This document shows, one piece after another, positions 9,683-18,919 of a stretch of 64,000 nucleotides of DNA. Both the position numbers and the translations under genes were made by a program. Source of the DNA: Moritella sp. GTDB taxonomy: Bacteria > Pseudomonadota > Gammaproteobacteria > Enterobacterales > Moritellaceae. The stretch spans positions 1 to 64,000 of the forward strand of contig NZ_JABSQR010000015.1 of NCBI RefSeq assembly GCF_013215705.1, read 5' to 3'. Position 1 is the first letter of the stretch. The number at the start of each line of letters is the position of its first letter. Below the pieces are notes generated by a model. That model saw only the letters and a program-made list of their open reading frames with translations, ran no database searches and had not been told where the DNA came from.

Positions 9683-11242
9683 ATGAAAGCTGTATTAACA
9701 TTGTTACGTTCGCGTCGTTATCTCATCATTATTATTGGGTTTAGTTTATTGCAAGGTTGTTCATTGCAGCAGCATCAGCTTAATGATTTGGCTCAAACAT
9801 TAGATAACGGTAATGCCAGTCAAGTATTGACCGAAGTTGCGCAACGGGACTACCCAGAGCGCGATCTGGCGCAATACAAACTGACACTCGGGTTATTACG
9901 TGCTGTGAATGGTGATTTTGCGGGTGGTATTAATGAATTGCAGGCGGCGAAAACGGAAATTAATCAACTGCAAGCGCTAAGTATTAGCGAAAACATTGGT
10001 GCGATCACGGTCAATGAAACCTTACGCAGTTATACCAGCACGGCCAGTGAACGGATGTTATTACAGCAATTATTGATCTTATCTTACTTGATGGAAGATG
10101 ATCTGGATGGGGCGCGGGTTGAAGTATTGCAAATGCAAGAGTTAGCCAAAAGCTTACCGAATAGCGGACTGTCAGGATTAGTCGCAAGTAGTTATTATCT
10201 GGGGGGCTTGGTGTATGAATTCGGCGATGAAACAGATAATGCCATGATCAGTTATCGCCAAGCTTACCAAGTAATGCAAACCACTAAACTGTCGATCCCC
10301 CGTGTATTGCAAGACAGCTTATTGCTCGCGTCGAGACAGTTGGGACTCAGCTCGGAACATGATAAATATGTGACCGAATTTGATCATGACGTAACGGCGT
10401 TAGATAGCAATAAAAGTCAATTGGTTTTAGTTTATTGGGGCGGGGTGGTGTCAGCGAAGCAACAGCGTTACCTCAGTATTTATGAACCAAGTTTGGGTTA
10501 TAATATTTCCTTAGCGTTACCCTATTATGCGCAAAACTATGTCAAACCGACGCCTTGGCGTTTTACTGTGTTAGGTAAAACCGCTGAAACTGAAATTTTT
10601 GACGATGTGAATGTATTGGCGCGTGCCGATCTCGATGCCGAATCAGCTGCGATCTATGCGGCGGCCTTAGCACGGGTTATTATCAAGCAAACCGCATTGC
10701 ACGAAGTACAAAAAAAGGATGAGGGCGGATTAGCGACCTTGTTACTGAATATTACCACTATGCTCAGCGAAATGGCGGACGTGCGCAGTTGGAATATGTT
10801 ACCGGCTAGTATTCAAGTGCAACGCTTAACACTTGACGCGGGTACTTATTATTTACTGCAGCCGAGTCTGACCCGAGGTTTATCGGTGACAGATATCGCG
10901 CCGATAACGTCTGTATTAGCCGCGCCAGAGTCAGTCGTACCAGCATTAGTGAATGCAACAGTAAGCCTCACCGATGAGCTCGCGAATAATGCGACTGAGT
11001 CTGATAACGGCTTGAGTTTACCGCAATCAAATGTCGCGATAGCGGATGCCGCATTGGCGAATGAACAATTAGATAATGCGGCCGATACGATGGGCACAGT
11101 GTCAATCGCGATGACCAATATTGGCAATGTGCCAACGGCGGTCACTGTGGATCCTAAACCCTTGTTATTAAAACCCGGGAAAACCGTGTTACTGTTTTAT
11201 TCCAGTGCGGCTAAAAAAGCCTACCGCCCGTTATCACCTTAG
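9683..11242 (+). CDS. COG3014-like TPR-type lipoprotein of unknown function
   Basis: A 519-residue exported protein with an N-terminal basic segment, a hydrophobic stretch and lipobox LLQGC. The region from residue 30 to 230 is helical and TPR-like (YLMEDDLDGARVEVLQMQEL, then SYYLGGLVYEFGDETDNAMI). The second half is beta-rich and ends KPLLLKPGKTVLLFYSSAAK. The arrangement fits the uncharacterised COG3014 proteins seen beside LpoB-type genes. The start ATG at 9683 has AGG 5 bases upstream and only 9 bases separate it from the LpoB-type gene, so the two are surely co-transcribed. Function unknown; a role in coordinating envelope assembly with its neighbours is inference. Confidence 0.65.
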   Translation: MKAVLTLLRSRRYLIIIIGFSLLQGCSLQQHQLNDLAQTLDNGNASQVLTEVAQRDYPERDLAQYKLTLGLLRAVNGDFAGGINELQAAKTEINQLQALSISENIGAITVNETLRSYTSTASERMLLQQLLILSYLMEDDLDGARVEVLQMQELAKSLPNSGLSGLVASSYYLGGLVYEFGDETDNAMISYRQAYQVMQTTKLSIPRVLQDSLLLASRQLGLSSEHDKYVTEFDHDVTALDSNKSQLVLVYWGGVVSAKQQRYLSIYEPSLGYNISLALPYYAQNYVKPTPWRFTVLGKTAETEIFDDVNVLARADLDAESAAIYAAALARVIIKQTALHEVQKKDEGGLATLLLNITTMLSEMADVRSWNMLPASIQVQRLTLDAGTYYLLQPSLTRGLSVTDIAPITSVLAAPESVVPALVNATVSLTDELANNATESDNGLSLPQSNVAIADAALANEQLDNAADTMGTVSIAMTNIGNVPTAVTVDPKPLLLKPGKTVLLFYSSAAKKAYRPLSP

Positions 11243-11318
11243 TTATTCATGAGCGGCTTGCCCAATGATTTAATCTGGGCGAGTGCTTAAGTCACGGTTT
11301 GTTACAGGACACGACCAT

Positions 11319-12317
11319 ATGATCAAAAAATTATTTTCCACCAGTTTAATTTCTGTCGCAGCCATCTTGCTGAGTGCATGTAGCAGTATCCCAGAGCGTC
11401 CAACTTGGTTAGATGGCGCAGATGTTCACTATCCTGCCAATGTTTATTTGACCGCGTCTGGTCAAGCGAAAACCAGCAGTGTTGCCGATAATCGCGCATT
11501 GGCTAATTTAGCTAAAATTTTTGAAGTGTCGATTGCGGATGAAAGCATTGATTTTAGCGAAGCCAGTATCAGCCAAAGTAATGCCAGTGGCAGTACCATT
11601 CGTCAGGTTGAGAACAAACAAACCTTATCACGCTTTGTAAATACCCAAGCGCAGCAAGTACTGCAAGGCACCGGTATTGTCGAACGTTGGCAGGATCCGG
11701 TTTCGGGCCAGCAGTCGAGTCTGGCGGTGATGAAGAAAGCGCCTGCCGCGGCATTATTCATGCAATCAATACGCGCGGCAGATGAACAAACCAGCGCTGC
11801 AGTGAAGTATGCCGAGCAACAAGCGCCAAACCCACTGATTGCCCTTAGTGCATTAGAAAGTGCCCGTGAGCGTCAAATAACACGCTTAAATGATAATAAT
11901 AACCTACGTGTGGTGACGGGGAATGATATCAATGTGGCATATTCGGTAGAAACCTTAACTCAGATGATCAAAACTCGCTTAGCGGCATTATCATTTGCGA
12001 CGTCAGCAAGCGATGAGCAAGCGTTATTAGCTTTGCAAGGCGGAGCCGCTGAAGTGGGTGTACAGCTTAAAGATGATAGCCAATACAAATTAGTATTAAC
12101 CTTAGAGAAAGGTGCTGTAGAACAACGTCAGGCGTGGTATTGGTTACGTGGCAACGTTGTGTTAACTGTGATGGATGGTCACAGTAGTATTGCCAATAAA
12201 CGCTGGCCATTTAAGATCTCGGCGCAAAGCGAGCAATTATTAGAGCAGCGACTTGCGGTTAAGCTGAGCGCGGATCTGCCGGACTATGTCTACCAAGTAT
12301 TAACCCCTAAAATGTAA
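11319..12317 (+). CDS. second LPP20-like lipoprotein
   Basis: A 332-residue lipoprotein with lipobox LLSAC near residue 22. Residues 30-120 repeat the LPP20 layout of the first gene in this cluster (PTWLDGADVHYPANVYLTAS, then SSVADNRALANLAKIFEVSI), showing that the two are paralogues. The rest is longer and ends with an LQGGAAEVGVQLKD and TLEKGAVEQRQAWYWLRG segment. The ATG at 11319 has AGGA about 10 bases upstream and starts the signal peptide; an earlier GTG in frame would add an unlikely 12-residue leader. It is last of the four-gene cluster, 76 bases after the COG3014-like gene. Function not known. Confidence 0.7.
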   Translation: MIKKLFSTSLISVAAILLSACSSIPERPTWLDGADVHYPANVYLTASGQAKTSSVADNRALANLAKIFEVSIADESIDFSEASISQSNASGSTIRQVENKQTLSRFVNTQAQQVLQGTGIVERWQDPVSGQQSSLAVMKKAPAAALFMQSIRAADEQTSAAVKYAEQQAPNPLIALSALESARERQITRLNDNNNLRVVTGNDINVAYSVETLTQMIKTRLAALSFATSASDEQALLALQGGAAEVGVQLKDDSQYKLVLTLEKGAVEQRQAWYWLRGNVVLTVMDGHSSIANKRWPFKISAQSEQLLEQRLAVKLSADLPDYVYQVLTPKM

Positions 12318-12352
12318 TTCAGTGCTTAGTGCTGAATCATTTTTGCGATAGG

Positions 12353-12397
12353 TACCCAAGTTACTTCAAAATGCTGCATCTTGAGGTAGCTTGGGTA
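12353..12397. repeat. dispersed palindromic repeat, copy 1
   Basis: A nearly loop-free palindrome. The left arm TACCCAAGTTACTTCAAAAT and the right arm ending GAGGTAGCTTGGGTA pair with three mismatches over 22 bases. A related copy lies at 33333-33381. Such TACCCAAG...CTTGGGTA units are, from memory, widespread between genes in vibrios and relatives. Confidence 0.6.
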
Positions 12398-12398
12398 T

Positions 12399-12437
12399 AA
12401 AAAAAGCCAGTCCTGAAAAATCGGGACTGGCTTTTTA
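12399..12437. terminator. bidirectional terminator between lipoprotein cluster and fis
   Basis: The stem AAAAAGCCAGTCC/GGGACTGGCTTTTT carries T runs on both sides and serves both convergent transcription units. Confidence 0.9.
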
Positions 12438-12461
12438 TTACATTAGGTTTAGGCCAAACGC

Positions 12462-12761
12462 TTAGTTCATGCCGTAACGCTTTAGTTTCTTCCGAAGAGT
12501 ACCACGGTTGATGCCCATCATCACAGCTGCACGGGTTTGGTTACCGCGAGTATACTGCATAATGATATCTAGCATTGGCGCTTCAACTTCTGCTAATACC
12601 AAGTCATAAAGATTTTCTACATCTTGGCCATTTAATTGTGCAAGATAATTTCGTAGTGCTTGTTGGACAGAATCACGTAATGGTTTCTGTACAATTTGCT
12701 CAGCTTGTTGCACGGTTGCAGAAGTTGTTAAGGCACTAGGAGCCAGATTTTGTTCAAACAT
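12462..12761 (-). CDS. fis: DNA-binding protein Fis
   Basis: Nucleoid-associated protein that bends DNA, activates rRNA promoters and assists inversion. It has 99 residues, one more than E. coli Fis. The C-terminal helix-turn-helix is intact ([20 protein letters not shown], then [10 protein letters not shown]), as is the dimer core. It lies 15 bases downstream of dusB in the classical dusB-fis operon, so its strong growth-phase and stringent control should act from the promoter upstream of dusB. Confidence 0.97.
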   Translation of the reverse strand: MFEQNLAPSALTTSATVQQAEQIVQKPLRDSVQQALRNYLAQLNGQDVENLYDLVLAEVEAPMLDIIMQYTRGNQTRAAVMMGINRGTLRKKLKRYGMN

Positions 12762-12776
12762 ATATTGCTCTTCTCG

Positions 12777-13742
12777 TTAGCTTAAATCATCAAAATATTT
12801 CATTAATGCAAAGTTTTGTTCCGCAGAACTGTCCAATGCATTAAAGCTTTTACGAAACTCAACACCATTAGTCTGGTGTTGTATGTACCAACCGACGTGT
12901 TTGCGCGCAAATCGAACGCCTTTAAACTCACCGTAAAACTGGTGTAGGTTTTCGACATGTTGCAAAATGACTCGGCGAACTTCATCAGCAGTTGGCACGG
13001 GTAATTTTTCACCTGTTTTAAGATAGTGATTTATTTCCCGAAAAATCCAAGGATTGCCTTGAGCTGGGCGTCCGATCATCAGACCGTCTACACCTGTGTA
13101 CTCAAGTACCTGTTTAGCTTTTTCTGGGCTATCAATATCACCATTTGCGATCACAGGAATGCTAATGCTAGCTTTAATCGCTTTTATAGTGTCGTATTCT
13201 GCCGTGCCCTTGTACAGGCAAGCGCGAGTACGACCATGAACCGCGAGGGCTTGAATTCCAGCTTGCTCGGCGATTTCAGCTATCTGTATACCGTTGCGAT
13301 TTTCAAGATCCCAACCGGTACGTATCTTTAGTGTTACTGGTACATCGACAGCGCTTATCACGGCATCTAAGATCAGCTTCACTTGAGCCGGATGTTGCAT
13401 CAATGCAGAACCCGCCATTTTTTTATTTACTTTTTTCGCCGGGCAACCCATGTTGATATCAATGATCTGCGCACCATTTTTTACATTGTGCTGCGCGGCT
13501 GCTGCCATCAACGCTGGATCTGCGCCTGCTATCTGCACAGAACGGATCCCGGTTTCGCCAGCATGATCCATGCGCTGTTGCGATTTTTCTGAAGACCAAA
13601 CTCGAGGGTTACTCGATAACATCTCTGACACGGCCATACCTACACCCAAATCACGACAAAGTTGACGGAAAGGACGGTCAGTAACACCAGCCATAGGAGC
13701 CAAGAATAATTGGTTATCCAGAAGATAAGGACCTATTTTCAT
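12777..13742 (-). CDS. dusB: tRNA-dihydrouridine synthase B
   Basis: FMN-dependent enzyme reducing uridine to dihydrouridine in the tRNA D loop. It has 321 residues, the same length as E. coli DusB. The TIM-barrel start FLAPMAGVTDRPFR is present, the catalytic Cys is C100 in INMGCPAKKVNKK, and HGRTR and ANGDI mark the FMN phosphate and RNA-binding loops. It is first gene of the operon with fis. Confidence 0.96.
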   Translation of the reverse strand: MKIGPYLLDNQLFLAPMAGVTDRPFRQLCRDLGVGMAVSEMLSSNPRVWSSEKSQQRMDHAGETGIRSVQIAGADPALMAAAAQHNVKNGAQIIDINMGCPAKKVNKKMAGSALMQHPAQVKLILDAVISAVDVPVTLKIRTGWDLENRNGIQIAEIAEQAGIQALAVHGRTRACLYKGTAEYDTIKAIKASISIPVIANGDIDSPEKAKQVLEYTGVDGLMIGRPAQGNPWIFREINHYLKTGEKLPVPTADEVRRVILQHVENLHQFYGEFKGVRFARKHVGWYIQHQTNGVEFRKSFNALDSSAEQNFALMKYFDDLS

Positions 13743-14067
13743 CTGTGGTGGCTCATTTGCTCTAAGGCGGCGTATGTTACGCAGTTTTCACCCGAGTTAA
13801 AAGGTTAATAATTAGACTATTGAATATTTTTTTAGTTGAAATCATTAAATAATAAAAAAAACACCTCTAAATCAAATTATAACAACAGATAATCCAGCTA
13901 AATGGCTTATTATTCAATTTTCACTCAGGTTGAATTAAAATTTAAGATAGCTTGCATTTTAGCCTGATTAATTACTGATCGCACGTTTTTTACGTAATTA
14001 CTGGTTAGTTTTTCTACACAAGCCTAGTTTTACATTTGCTTATGTAGATCACCCTGTATGGCAAATA
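13743..14067. promoter_or_regulatory. intergenic region carrying the dusB-fis promoter
   Basis: A 325-base AT-rich gap between the divergent-pointing ends of dusB (start) and prmA (end). By analogy with E. coli the growth-phase-regulated fis promoter lies upstream of dusB, and the long A/T runs at 13830-13870 would suit an UP element. I cannot fix -35 and -10 boxes with confidence. No open frame is seen. Confidence 0.4.
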
Positions 14068-14949
14068 TTATTTAATTTGGCCGTTTAAGCGTGCCCATTC
14101 GTCACTCAGTGTTGGTTCATCCATGATGCAGTGTTGACGATAGATTTCGTTCAATTCTGCTGCTTGGTGATCCAAAATACCGGATAATGCTAGTTTACCA
14201 CCTGGTTTTAAGAAGCTGATGATAAGCCCTGAGAGTTCACGCAATGGTGCCGCAAGAATATTGGCAACCACGATATCTGCTTTGATACCGTCGGGTTGAT
14301 CGGCTGGTAAGTACAATTCGATTTGGTCAGCAACGCCATTACGCTCGGCGTTATCACGACTTGCTAAGATAGCTTGTGGGTCGATATCCACACCGATCAC
14401 CCGCTTAGCTCCTAATTTAAGTGCCGCGATGGCGAGGATGCCAGAACCACAACCAAAGTCGACTACTGTTTTGCCGGTTAGGTCTTGGCCATCTAACCAT
14501 TCTAGGCATAACGCGGTCGTCGGGTGGGTACCAGTACCAAATGCTAAACCGGGATCAAGCATCACGTTAACCGCATTTTCATCCGGTACTGGACGCCAGC
14601 TTGGGCAGATCCATAAACGTTCGCCAAATTGCATTGGGTGGAAGTTTTCCATCCATTCGCGTTCCCAGTCTTTATCTTCGAGTATTTCTAATTTGTAGCG
14701 AAAATCTGAACCTAGTACCTTGGTTTTGGCTAAGAAAGCTAAGATCGGCTGCATGTCTTTATCTGCATCAAACAGACCGGTTACATCAGTATCACCCCAT
14801 AGCAGCGTTTCACCAGGCAGTGGTTCAAAGATAGGCGAATCTTGTGAGTCCATGAATGTGACAGCACTTGCTCCTGCGCCAGATAGCATGTTACCTATCT
14901 TCTCAGCTGTTTCTTCGTTAGCATTAATTTTTAATTGGATCCAAGGCAT
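14068..14949 (-). CDS. prmA: ribosomal protein L11 methyltransferase
   Basis: Trimethylates the N-terminus and lysines of ribosomal protein L11 using S-adenosylmethionine. The ATG at 14949 gives 293 residues, matching E. coli PrmA, begins [20 protein letters not shown] and has GGAGAG upstream. An in-frame start 20 codons earlier would add residues absent from the family. The SAM-binding motif is [20 protein letters not shown] near residue 160, preceded by the [12 protein letters not shown] loop and followed by [12 protein letters not shown]. It appears to be monocistronic here. Confidence 0.96.
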   Translation of the reverse strand: MPWIQLKINANEETAEKIGNMLSGAGASAVTFMDSQDSPIFEPLPGETLLWGDTDVTGLFDADKDMQPILAFLAKTKVLGSDFRYKLEILEDKDWEREWMENFHPMQFGERLWICPSWRPVPDENAVNVMLDPGLAFGTGTHPTTALCLEWLDGQDLTGKTVVDFGCGSGILAIAALKLGAKRVIGVDIDPQAILASRDNAERNGVADQIELYLPADQPDGIKADIVVANILAAPLRELSGLIISFLKPGGKLALSGILDHQAAELNEIYRQHCIMDEPTLSDEWARLNGQIK

Positions 14950-15355
14950 CGATTTTCTCTCCGTTATTTCGTGGGCGTAATTGTACGCATCTAAGCCATA
15001 AGACACCATCGCTATATGGTAATTAAATGAAAATATCCGCGTTTAATTGTGCGGAGCAGGGCCGAGGCACAGCATTAATCGGGGGTATTGCTGAGGACTG
15101 ACTTAAATTAGGCTGATGCTGGCATAGTACTCGACAAATTTATGCGTTAGTATGCGTTTTTGGTTAACATTGTCGTCTTCTGCACGCTATTTGTAGAGTA
15201 TATGCTCTATTCTTGACTGTTATAGTATCAACGTGATTATGTTTACAGTAATTTTAAAATATGCCCTTCGTGGTTTAATTACTTGATATTAATAGTTTAG
15301 TTGCTGAATTGATGTTAATCGGCTATGCCACAACAGCGTGATTTTAGGAATAAAT
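14950..15355. other. 406-base intergenic region between prmA and the exporter operon
   Basis: A divergent gap that must hold the promoters of both prmA and the TolC-type gene. A small palindrome TAGAGTATATGCTCTA lies at about 15194-15209. No regulator box or open frame was recognised. Confidence 0.45.
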
Positions 15356-16702
15356 ATGAAAACAGTCTTTTATGGCATTATTACCGCCATTACATTGAGT
15401 TGTAATGTGCAAGCTGCGGCTATCGATTTTTCTGAAGCTTGGTATCAAGTGGCACAGAAAAATGATGCGCTACAGGCAAAGAAAGAACAAGTGAAATATG
15501 CACAAGCATTGCAGGATGCGGCGAAGTCGCTGTATTTACCCAATGTCGATATTACTGGTTCATATACCCATTTTGATAAGCCAATAGTAGCAGAACTGCC
15601 TGCAGTTGAACTTTTTGGTCAGTCATTTCAACTTCCAAATCTTCCATTAACCAATCAGAACTTTGCTCATTCTTCATTGAATGCGGTATTACCGATTTAT
15701 ACTGGTGGTCGCATTACCGCGGCGCAAGACATTCGCCAAGCACAAGTGGATGAAGCCCAAAGCAATTATAATTTAGCCACTCGGGCGACCTTTACTCAGT
15801 TAGTGCAGTACTATTTTGGGGTGGTGTTATCCGAACAAGTCTACCAAGTACGTCTTGGCGCTGTGGATGCATTAGCCACTCACCTTAATCATGCGGTGAA
15901 GTTTGAGCAACAAGGCCAGATAGCCAAAGTCGAGCGCCTGATGGCGCAAGTGTCGTTAGATAAAGCCCAAATAGAAGCACAGAAATCATTTCGTGATTTC
16001 GAGATTGCCAAGCTGGCGTTAACCAAGATGCTCAAGCAGCAAGAATCGGTATTACCGACTACGCCGTTGTTTGTGAATAACAGTGTCAACTCGGTTACGC
16101 CGTATCTAACTAAAACGTTAGCCGACCACCCCGGTATAGCCATCTTAAATGCCAAGCGAGAACAAGCGAAAGGCATGGTGGACATGGCCTCGGCCAAGCA
16201 TTTACCCGAAGTGATGCTGTACGGTAATTATAACTTATATGCCGATGATTCTGCGACCGGTGAATTGCTACCAGAATGGATGGTTGGCGTCGGTATCCGT
16301 ATTCCGCTCATGGATCGTTCTGGTACGTCACAAGAAGTGGTTGCCGCCAAAAGTTCGGTACGTCAGGTGAACTTATTGCAAATGCAAATGCAGCAAGATC
16401 TATCCATCTTGGTCGAAAAAACCTATGCGGAAATGGCCCAAGCATTAGAGGAATATAACTCGCTGGCATCGAGCCAAGCGTTATCAGCAGAAACCGTGGT
16501 ACTGCGCCAAAAGGCGTTTAGCCAAGGCTTATCAACATCACTGGAAGTGGCAGATGCCCAATTGTATGCCACCAGTATTCGTGTTCAGCGTCTGTCTGCG
16601 AGCTATAACTATGTGAAATCACTTGCACAATTATTATCTGTTAGTGGCGATATCGATCGCTTTATGGACTATCTACAAATCAATGGTATCGAGGTTAAAT
16701 AA
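15356..16702 (+). CDS. TolC-family outer-membrane efflux protein
   Basis: A 448-residue outer-membrane channel component of a tripartite exporter. A signal peptide (about 21 residues, ending VQAAA) is followed by two repeated OEP halves with long amphipathic helices (EQVKYAQALQDAAKSL; EVADAQLYATSI). VLPIYTGGRITAAQDIRQAQ is the typical first-repeat strand and turn. AGGAA lies 5 bases before the ATG at 15356, supporting it over a start six codons earlier. It is first gene of a four-gene operon with an HlyD-type adaptor and two ABC-2 permeases. Confidence 0.9.
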   Translation: MKTVFYGIITAITLSCNVQAAAIDFSEAWYQVAQKNDALQAKKEQVKYAQALQDAAKSLYLPNVDITGSYTHFDKPIVAELPAVELFGQSFQLPNLPLTNQNFAHSSLNAVLPIYTGGRITAAQDIRQAQVDEAQSNYNLATRATFTQLVQYYFGVVLSEQVYQVRLGAVDALATHLNHAVKFEQQGQIAKVERLMAQVSLDKAQIEAQKSFRDFEIAKLALTKMLKQQESVLPTTPLFVNNSVNSVTPYLTKTLADHPGIAILNAKREQAKGMVDMASAKHLPEVMLYGNYNLYADDSATGELLPEWMVGVGIRIPLMDRSGTSQEVVAAKSSVRQVNLLQMQMQQDLSILVEKTYAEMAQALEEYNSLASSQALSAETVVLRQKAFSQGLSTSLEVADAQLYATSIRVQRLSASYNYVKSLAQLLSVSGDIDRFMDYLQINGIEVK

Positions 16703-17701
16703 ATGAGTAATGTTAAAACAGGCATCATTGCAGTAGTCGCGTTGACGGTGATCGGCTGGCTGGCCGTTGAATTCAATCGTGCTTATGAGCCGAAGAATAT
16801 ATTGTTACAAGGTCAGATTGAAGCCGAGCAATATAATGTGTCTTCTAAGATCCCGGGACGTATTGCTTCGGTAGACGTGAAAAAAGGTGAACTAGTGAGC
16901 AAAGGACAATTAATTTTCTCACTGGCAAGCCCTGAATTAGACGCTAAATTAGCGCAGGCCAAAGCCGCTCGTGCCGCGGCCGGTGCAATGCGTGCACAAG
17001 CCGAAATCGGTGCCCGTGAACAGCAAATTATTGCGGCTAACGACCAATGGAAAAAAGCCCAAGCAGCGACGCAGTTGATGGAGATAACCTATCAGCGAGT
17101 GGATAACCTTTATAAAGACGGGGTATTGCCAGAGCAGAAGCGCGATGAAGTGTATACCAAGTGGCAAGCCGCTAGATATACGCAAAATTCGGCATACCAA
17201 GTTTATCAAATGGCGAAAGAGGGTGCGCGTAAAGAAACTAAACAAGCTGCTATTGAGCAAGAACGCATGGCGGAAGGTGTGGTGGCTGAAATGGAGTCTT
17301 ATACCAAAGACACCAAGCAATATGCATTGCGCGATGGTGAAGTGGTACAGATCTTATTGAAAGAAGGTGAACTTGCACCGACCGGTTTTCCTGTGGTTAG
17401 TGTTGTTGATATTAACGATAGCTGGGCGGTATTTAATATTCGTGAAGACTTATTACCACGCTTGAAAAAAGGCACGTTATTAACGGCGCGTATTCCGGCA
17501 TTGGGTGATGGGACGTATCAATATAAAGTGTCACATCTTGCGGTGATGGGAGACTATGCGACTTGGCGTTCGACCGACAATGCGAAAGGGTTTGATTTAC
17601 GTACCTTTGAAATTGAAGCAAGACCCGTCAACCCGATTGCCGATCTACGAGTGGGTATGAGCGTATTAGTTGAGCTGGCGCCGTCAGCGACAACGCAGTA
17701 A
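16703..17701 (+). CDS. HlyD-type membrane fusion protein
   Basis: Periplasmic adaptor of 332 residues that should bridge the inner-membrane ABC-2 permeases and the TolC-type channel. An N-terminal membrane anchor (VALTVIGWLAVEFN) is followed by the lipoyl half-motif ILLQGQIEAEQYNVSSKIPG and SVDKKKGE-like turns. A coiled hairpin of about 110 residues follows, then the second lipoyl half (ALRDGEVVQILLKEGELAPT). Overall it resembles the YbhG/YhiI adaptors. Its ATG follows the stop codon of the TolC-type gene directly, with GAGG inside the end of that gene, so the two are translationally linked. Confidence 0.88.
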   Translation: MSNVKTGIIAVVALTVIGWLAVEFNRAYEPKNILLQGQIEAEQYNVSSKIPGRIASVDVKKGELVSKGQLIFSLASPELDAKLAQAKAARAAAGAMRAQAEIGAREQQIIAANDQWKKAQAATQLMEITYQRVDNLYKDGVLPEQKRDEVYTKWQAARYTQNSAYQVYQMAKEGARKETKQAAIEQERMAEGVVAEMESYTKDTKQYALRDGEVVQILLKEGELAPTGFPVVSVVDINDSWAVFNIREDLLPRLKKGTLLTARIPALGDGTYQYKVSHLAVMGDYATWRSTDNAKGFDLRTFEIEARPVNPIADLRVGMSVLVELAPSATTQ

Positions 17702-17710
17702 GTTGGTTTG

Positions 17711-18919
17711 ATGATGCGTTTATTCATTACCCAGATCAAGGCGGTTTGGCTGCGAGAAATCCAGCTAATATTGGCGTCAAAATGGCAATTATCACTGGTG
17801 ACTTGGTTACCAATTATCTGCATGTTGCTGGTGTACGCTATTTTTTCGCAGGGGATCCCGCGTGATCTGGCGGTCGCTGTTGTTGATCAAGACCACAGCC
17901 GTTTATCACGTAGTTTGGTGCGTTATATTGATGCCAATCCAGCGTTAGCGGTGACCACGCAATTGACTAACCTTAGCGAAGGTAAAGCGTTAATGCAACG
18001 TGGTGAGGTGTATGGCGTGGTGTATATTCCGCGTGACTTTGAAAAGCACACTTACTTAGCGATGACGCCAGAAGTCACTACCTTCTACAATGCCCAGTAT
18101 GTATTAATTGGTAAGCTGGTATCGTCGAATATGGTAAAAACTTTTGCCACGTTTACGGCGAAAATAGATGCGGTTAAAACCTTGGCCAGTGGGGGTAATT
18201 TGGCGGTTATTAAAGGTGCTGTTGCGCCAATTTCAACCCAGATTAACCCGTTATACAATGTTTCGACTAATTACATACCATTTTTAGTGACCGCCGCTGT
18301 CGCAGCGTTATGGCAAATTTTTATCCTCGTATCGGTGTTGTTAGCATTTGGGTTGGAATACAAAAATAATACTCAAAATAGCTGGTTTCAACGCGCAGAT
18401 GGTGCTGTCGTCAGTGCTGTAATTGGTAAATTGCTGCCGTATACCTTGCTTTCTGTGGTGCATGGTTTGCTATTCTTGAGTTTCTTTTACGGTTACTTAA
18501 GTATGCCGATGCATGGTAACTGGGGTTATTTATTGTTAATTCTGGTCACCGGGGTATTAGCTGGTCAAGCGGTAGCATTATTTATTTTTACGTTGACGAT
18601 GAATCTTACCCAGGCCATTAGCATGGGCGCCGCTTATTCCGCCCCTGCTTTTGCGTTTATGGGGGTGACATTTCCCGCCGAAAGTATGCCGCAATTAGCG
18701 TTAATATGGCGTTCGTTATTACCGATTACACATTATATGCAGTTGCAAATTGGCCAAGTTAATTATGGGCAAGACTTTATGACCTTGTTACCACAATTAA
18801 CGTCACTAGGGTTATTTATATTGATGTTAGTGGTGGCGATATATCGAATCAAAAGCCATCGCGATAACGCGCTTGTGACTGACAACAACACGATATCAAC
18901 GGGGCATGACGATGAATAA
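17711..18919 (+). CDS. ABC-2 type permease, first
   Basis: Inner-membrane transport protein of 402 residues with the ABC-2 layout. There is one N-terminal membrane helix and a large periplasmic domain (RDLAVAVVDQDHSRLSRSLV, then GEVYGVVYIPRDF). A cluster of five hydrophobic helices fills residues 195-385. It is similar in plan to YhhJ/YbhR. The start is uncertain between ATG codons at 17711 and 17714. It overlaps the next permease gene by 8 bases. No ATP-binding subunit is encoded in this operon or elsewhere in the window except the phosphonate PhnT, so the energy source is unknown. Confidence 0.85.
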   Translation: MMRLFITQIKAVWLREIQLILASKWQLSLVTWLPIICMLLVYAIFSQGIPRDLAVAVVDQDHSRLSRSLVRYIDANPALAVTTQLTNLSEGKALMQRGEVYGVVYIPRDFEKHTYLAMTPEVTTFYNAQYVLIGKLVSSNMVKTFATFTAKIDAVKTLASGGNLAVIKGAVAPISTQINPLYNVSTNYIPFLVTAAVAALWQIFILVSVLLAFGLEYKNNTQNSWFQRADGAVVSAVIGKLLPYTLLSVVHGLLFLSFFYGYLSMPMHGNWGYLLLILVTGVLAGQAVALFIFTLTMNLTQAISMGAAYSAPAFAFMGVTFPAESMPQLALIWRSLLPITHYMQLQIGQVNYGQDFMTLLPQLTSLGLFILMLVVAIYRIKSHRDNALVTDNNTISTGHDDE

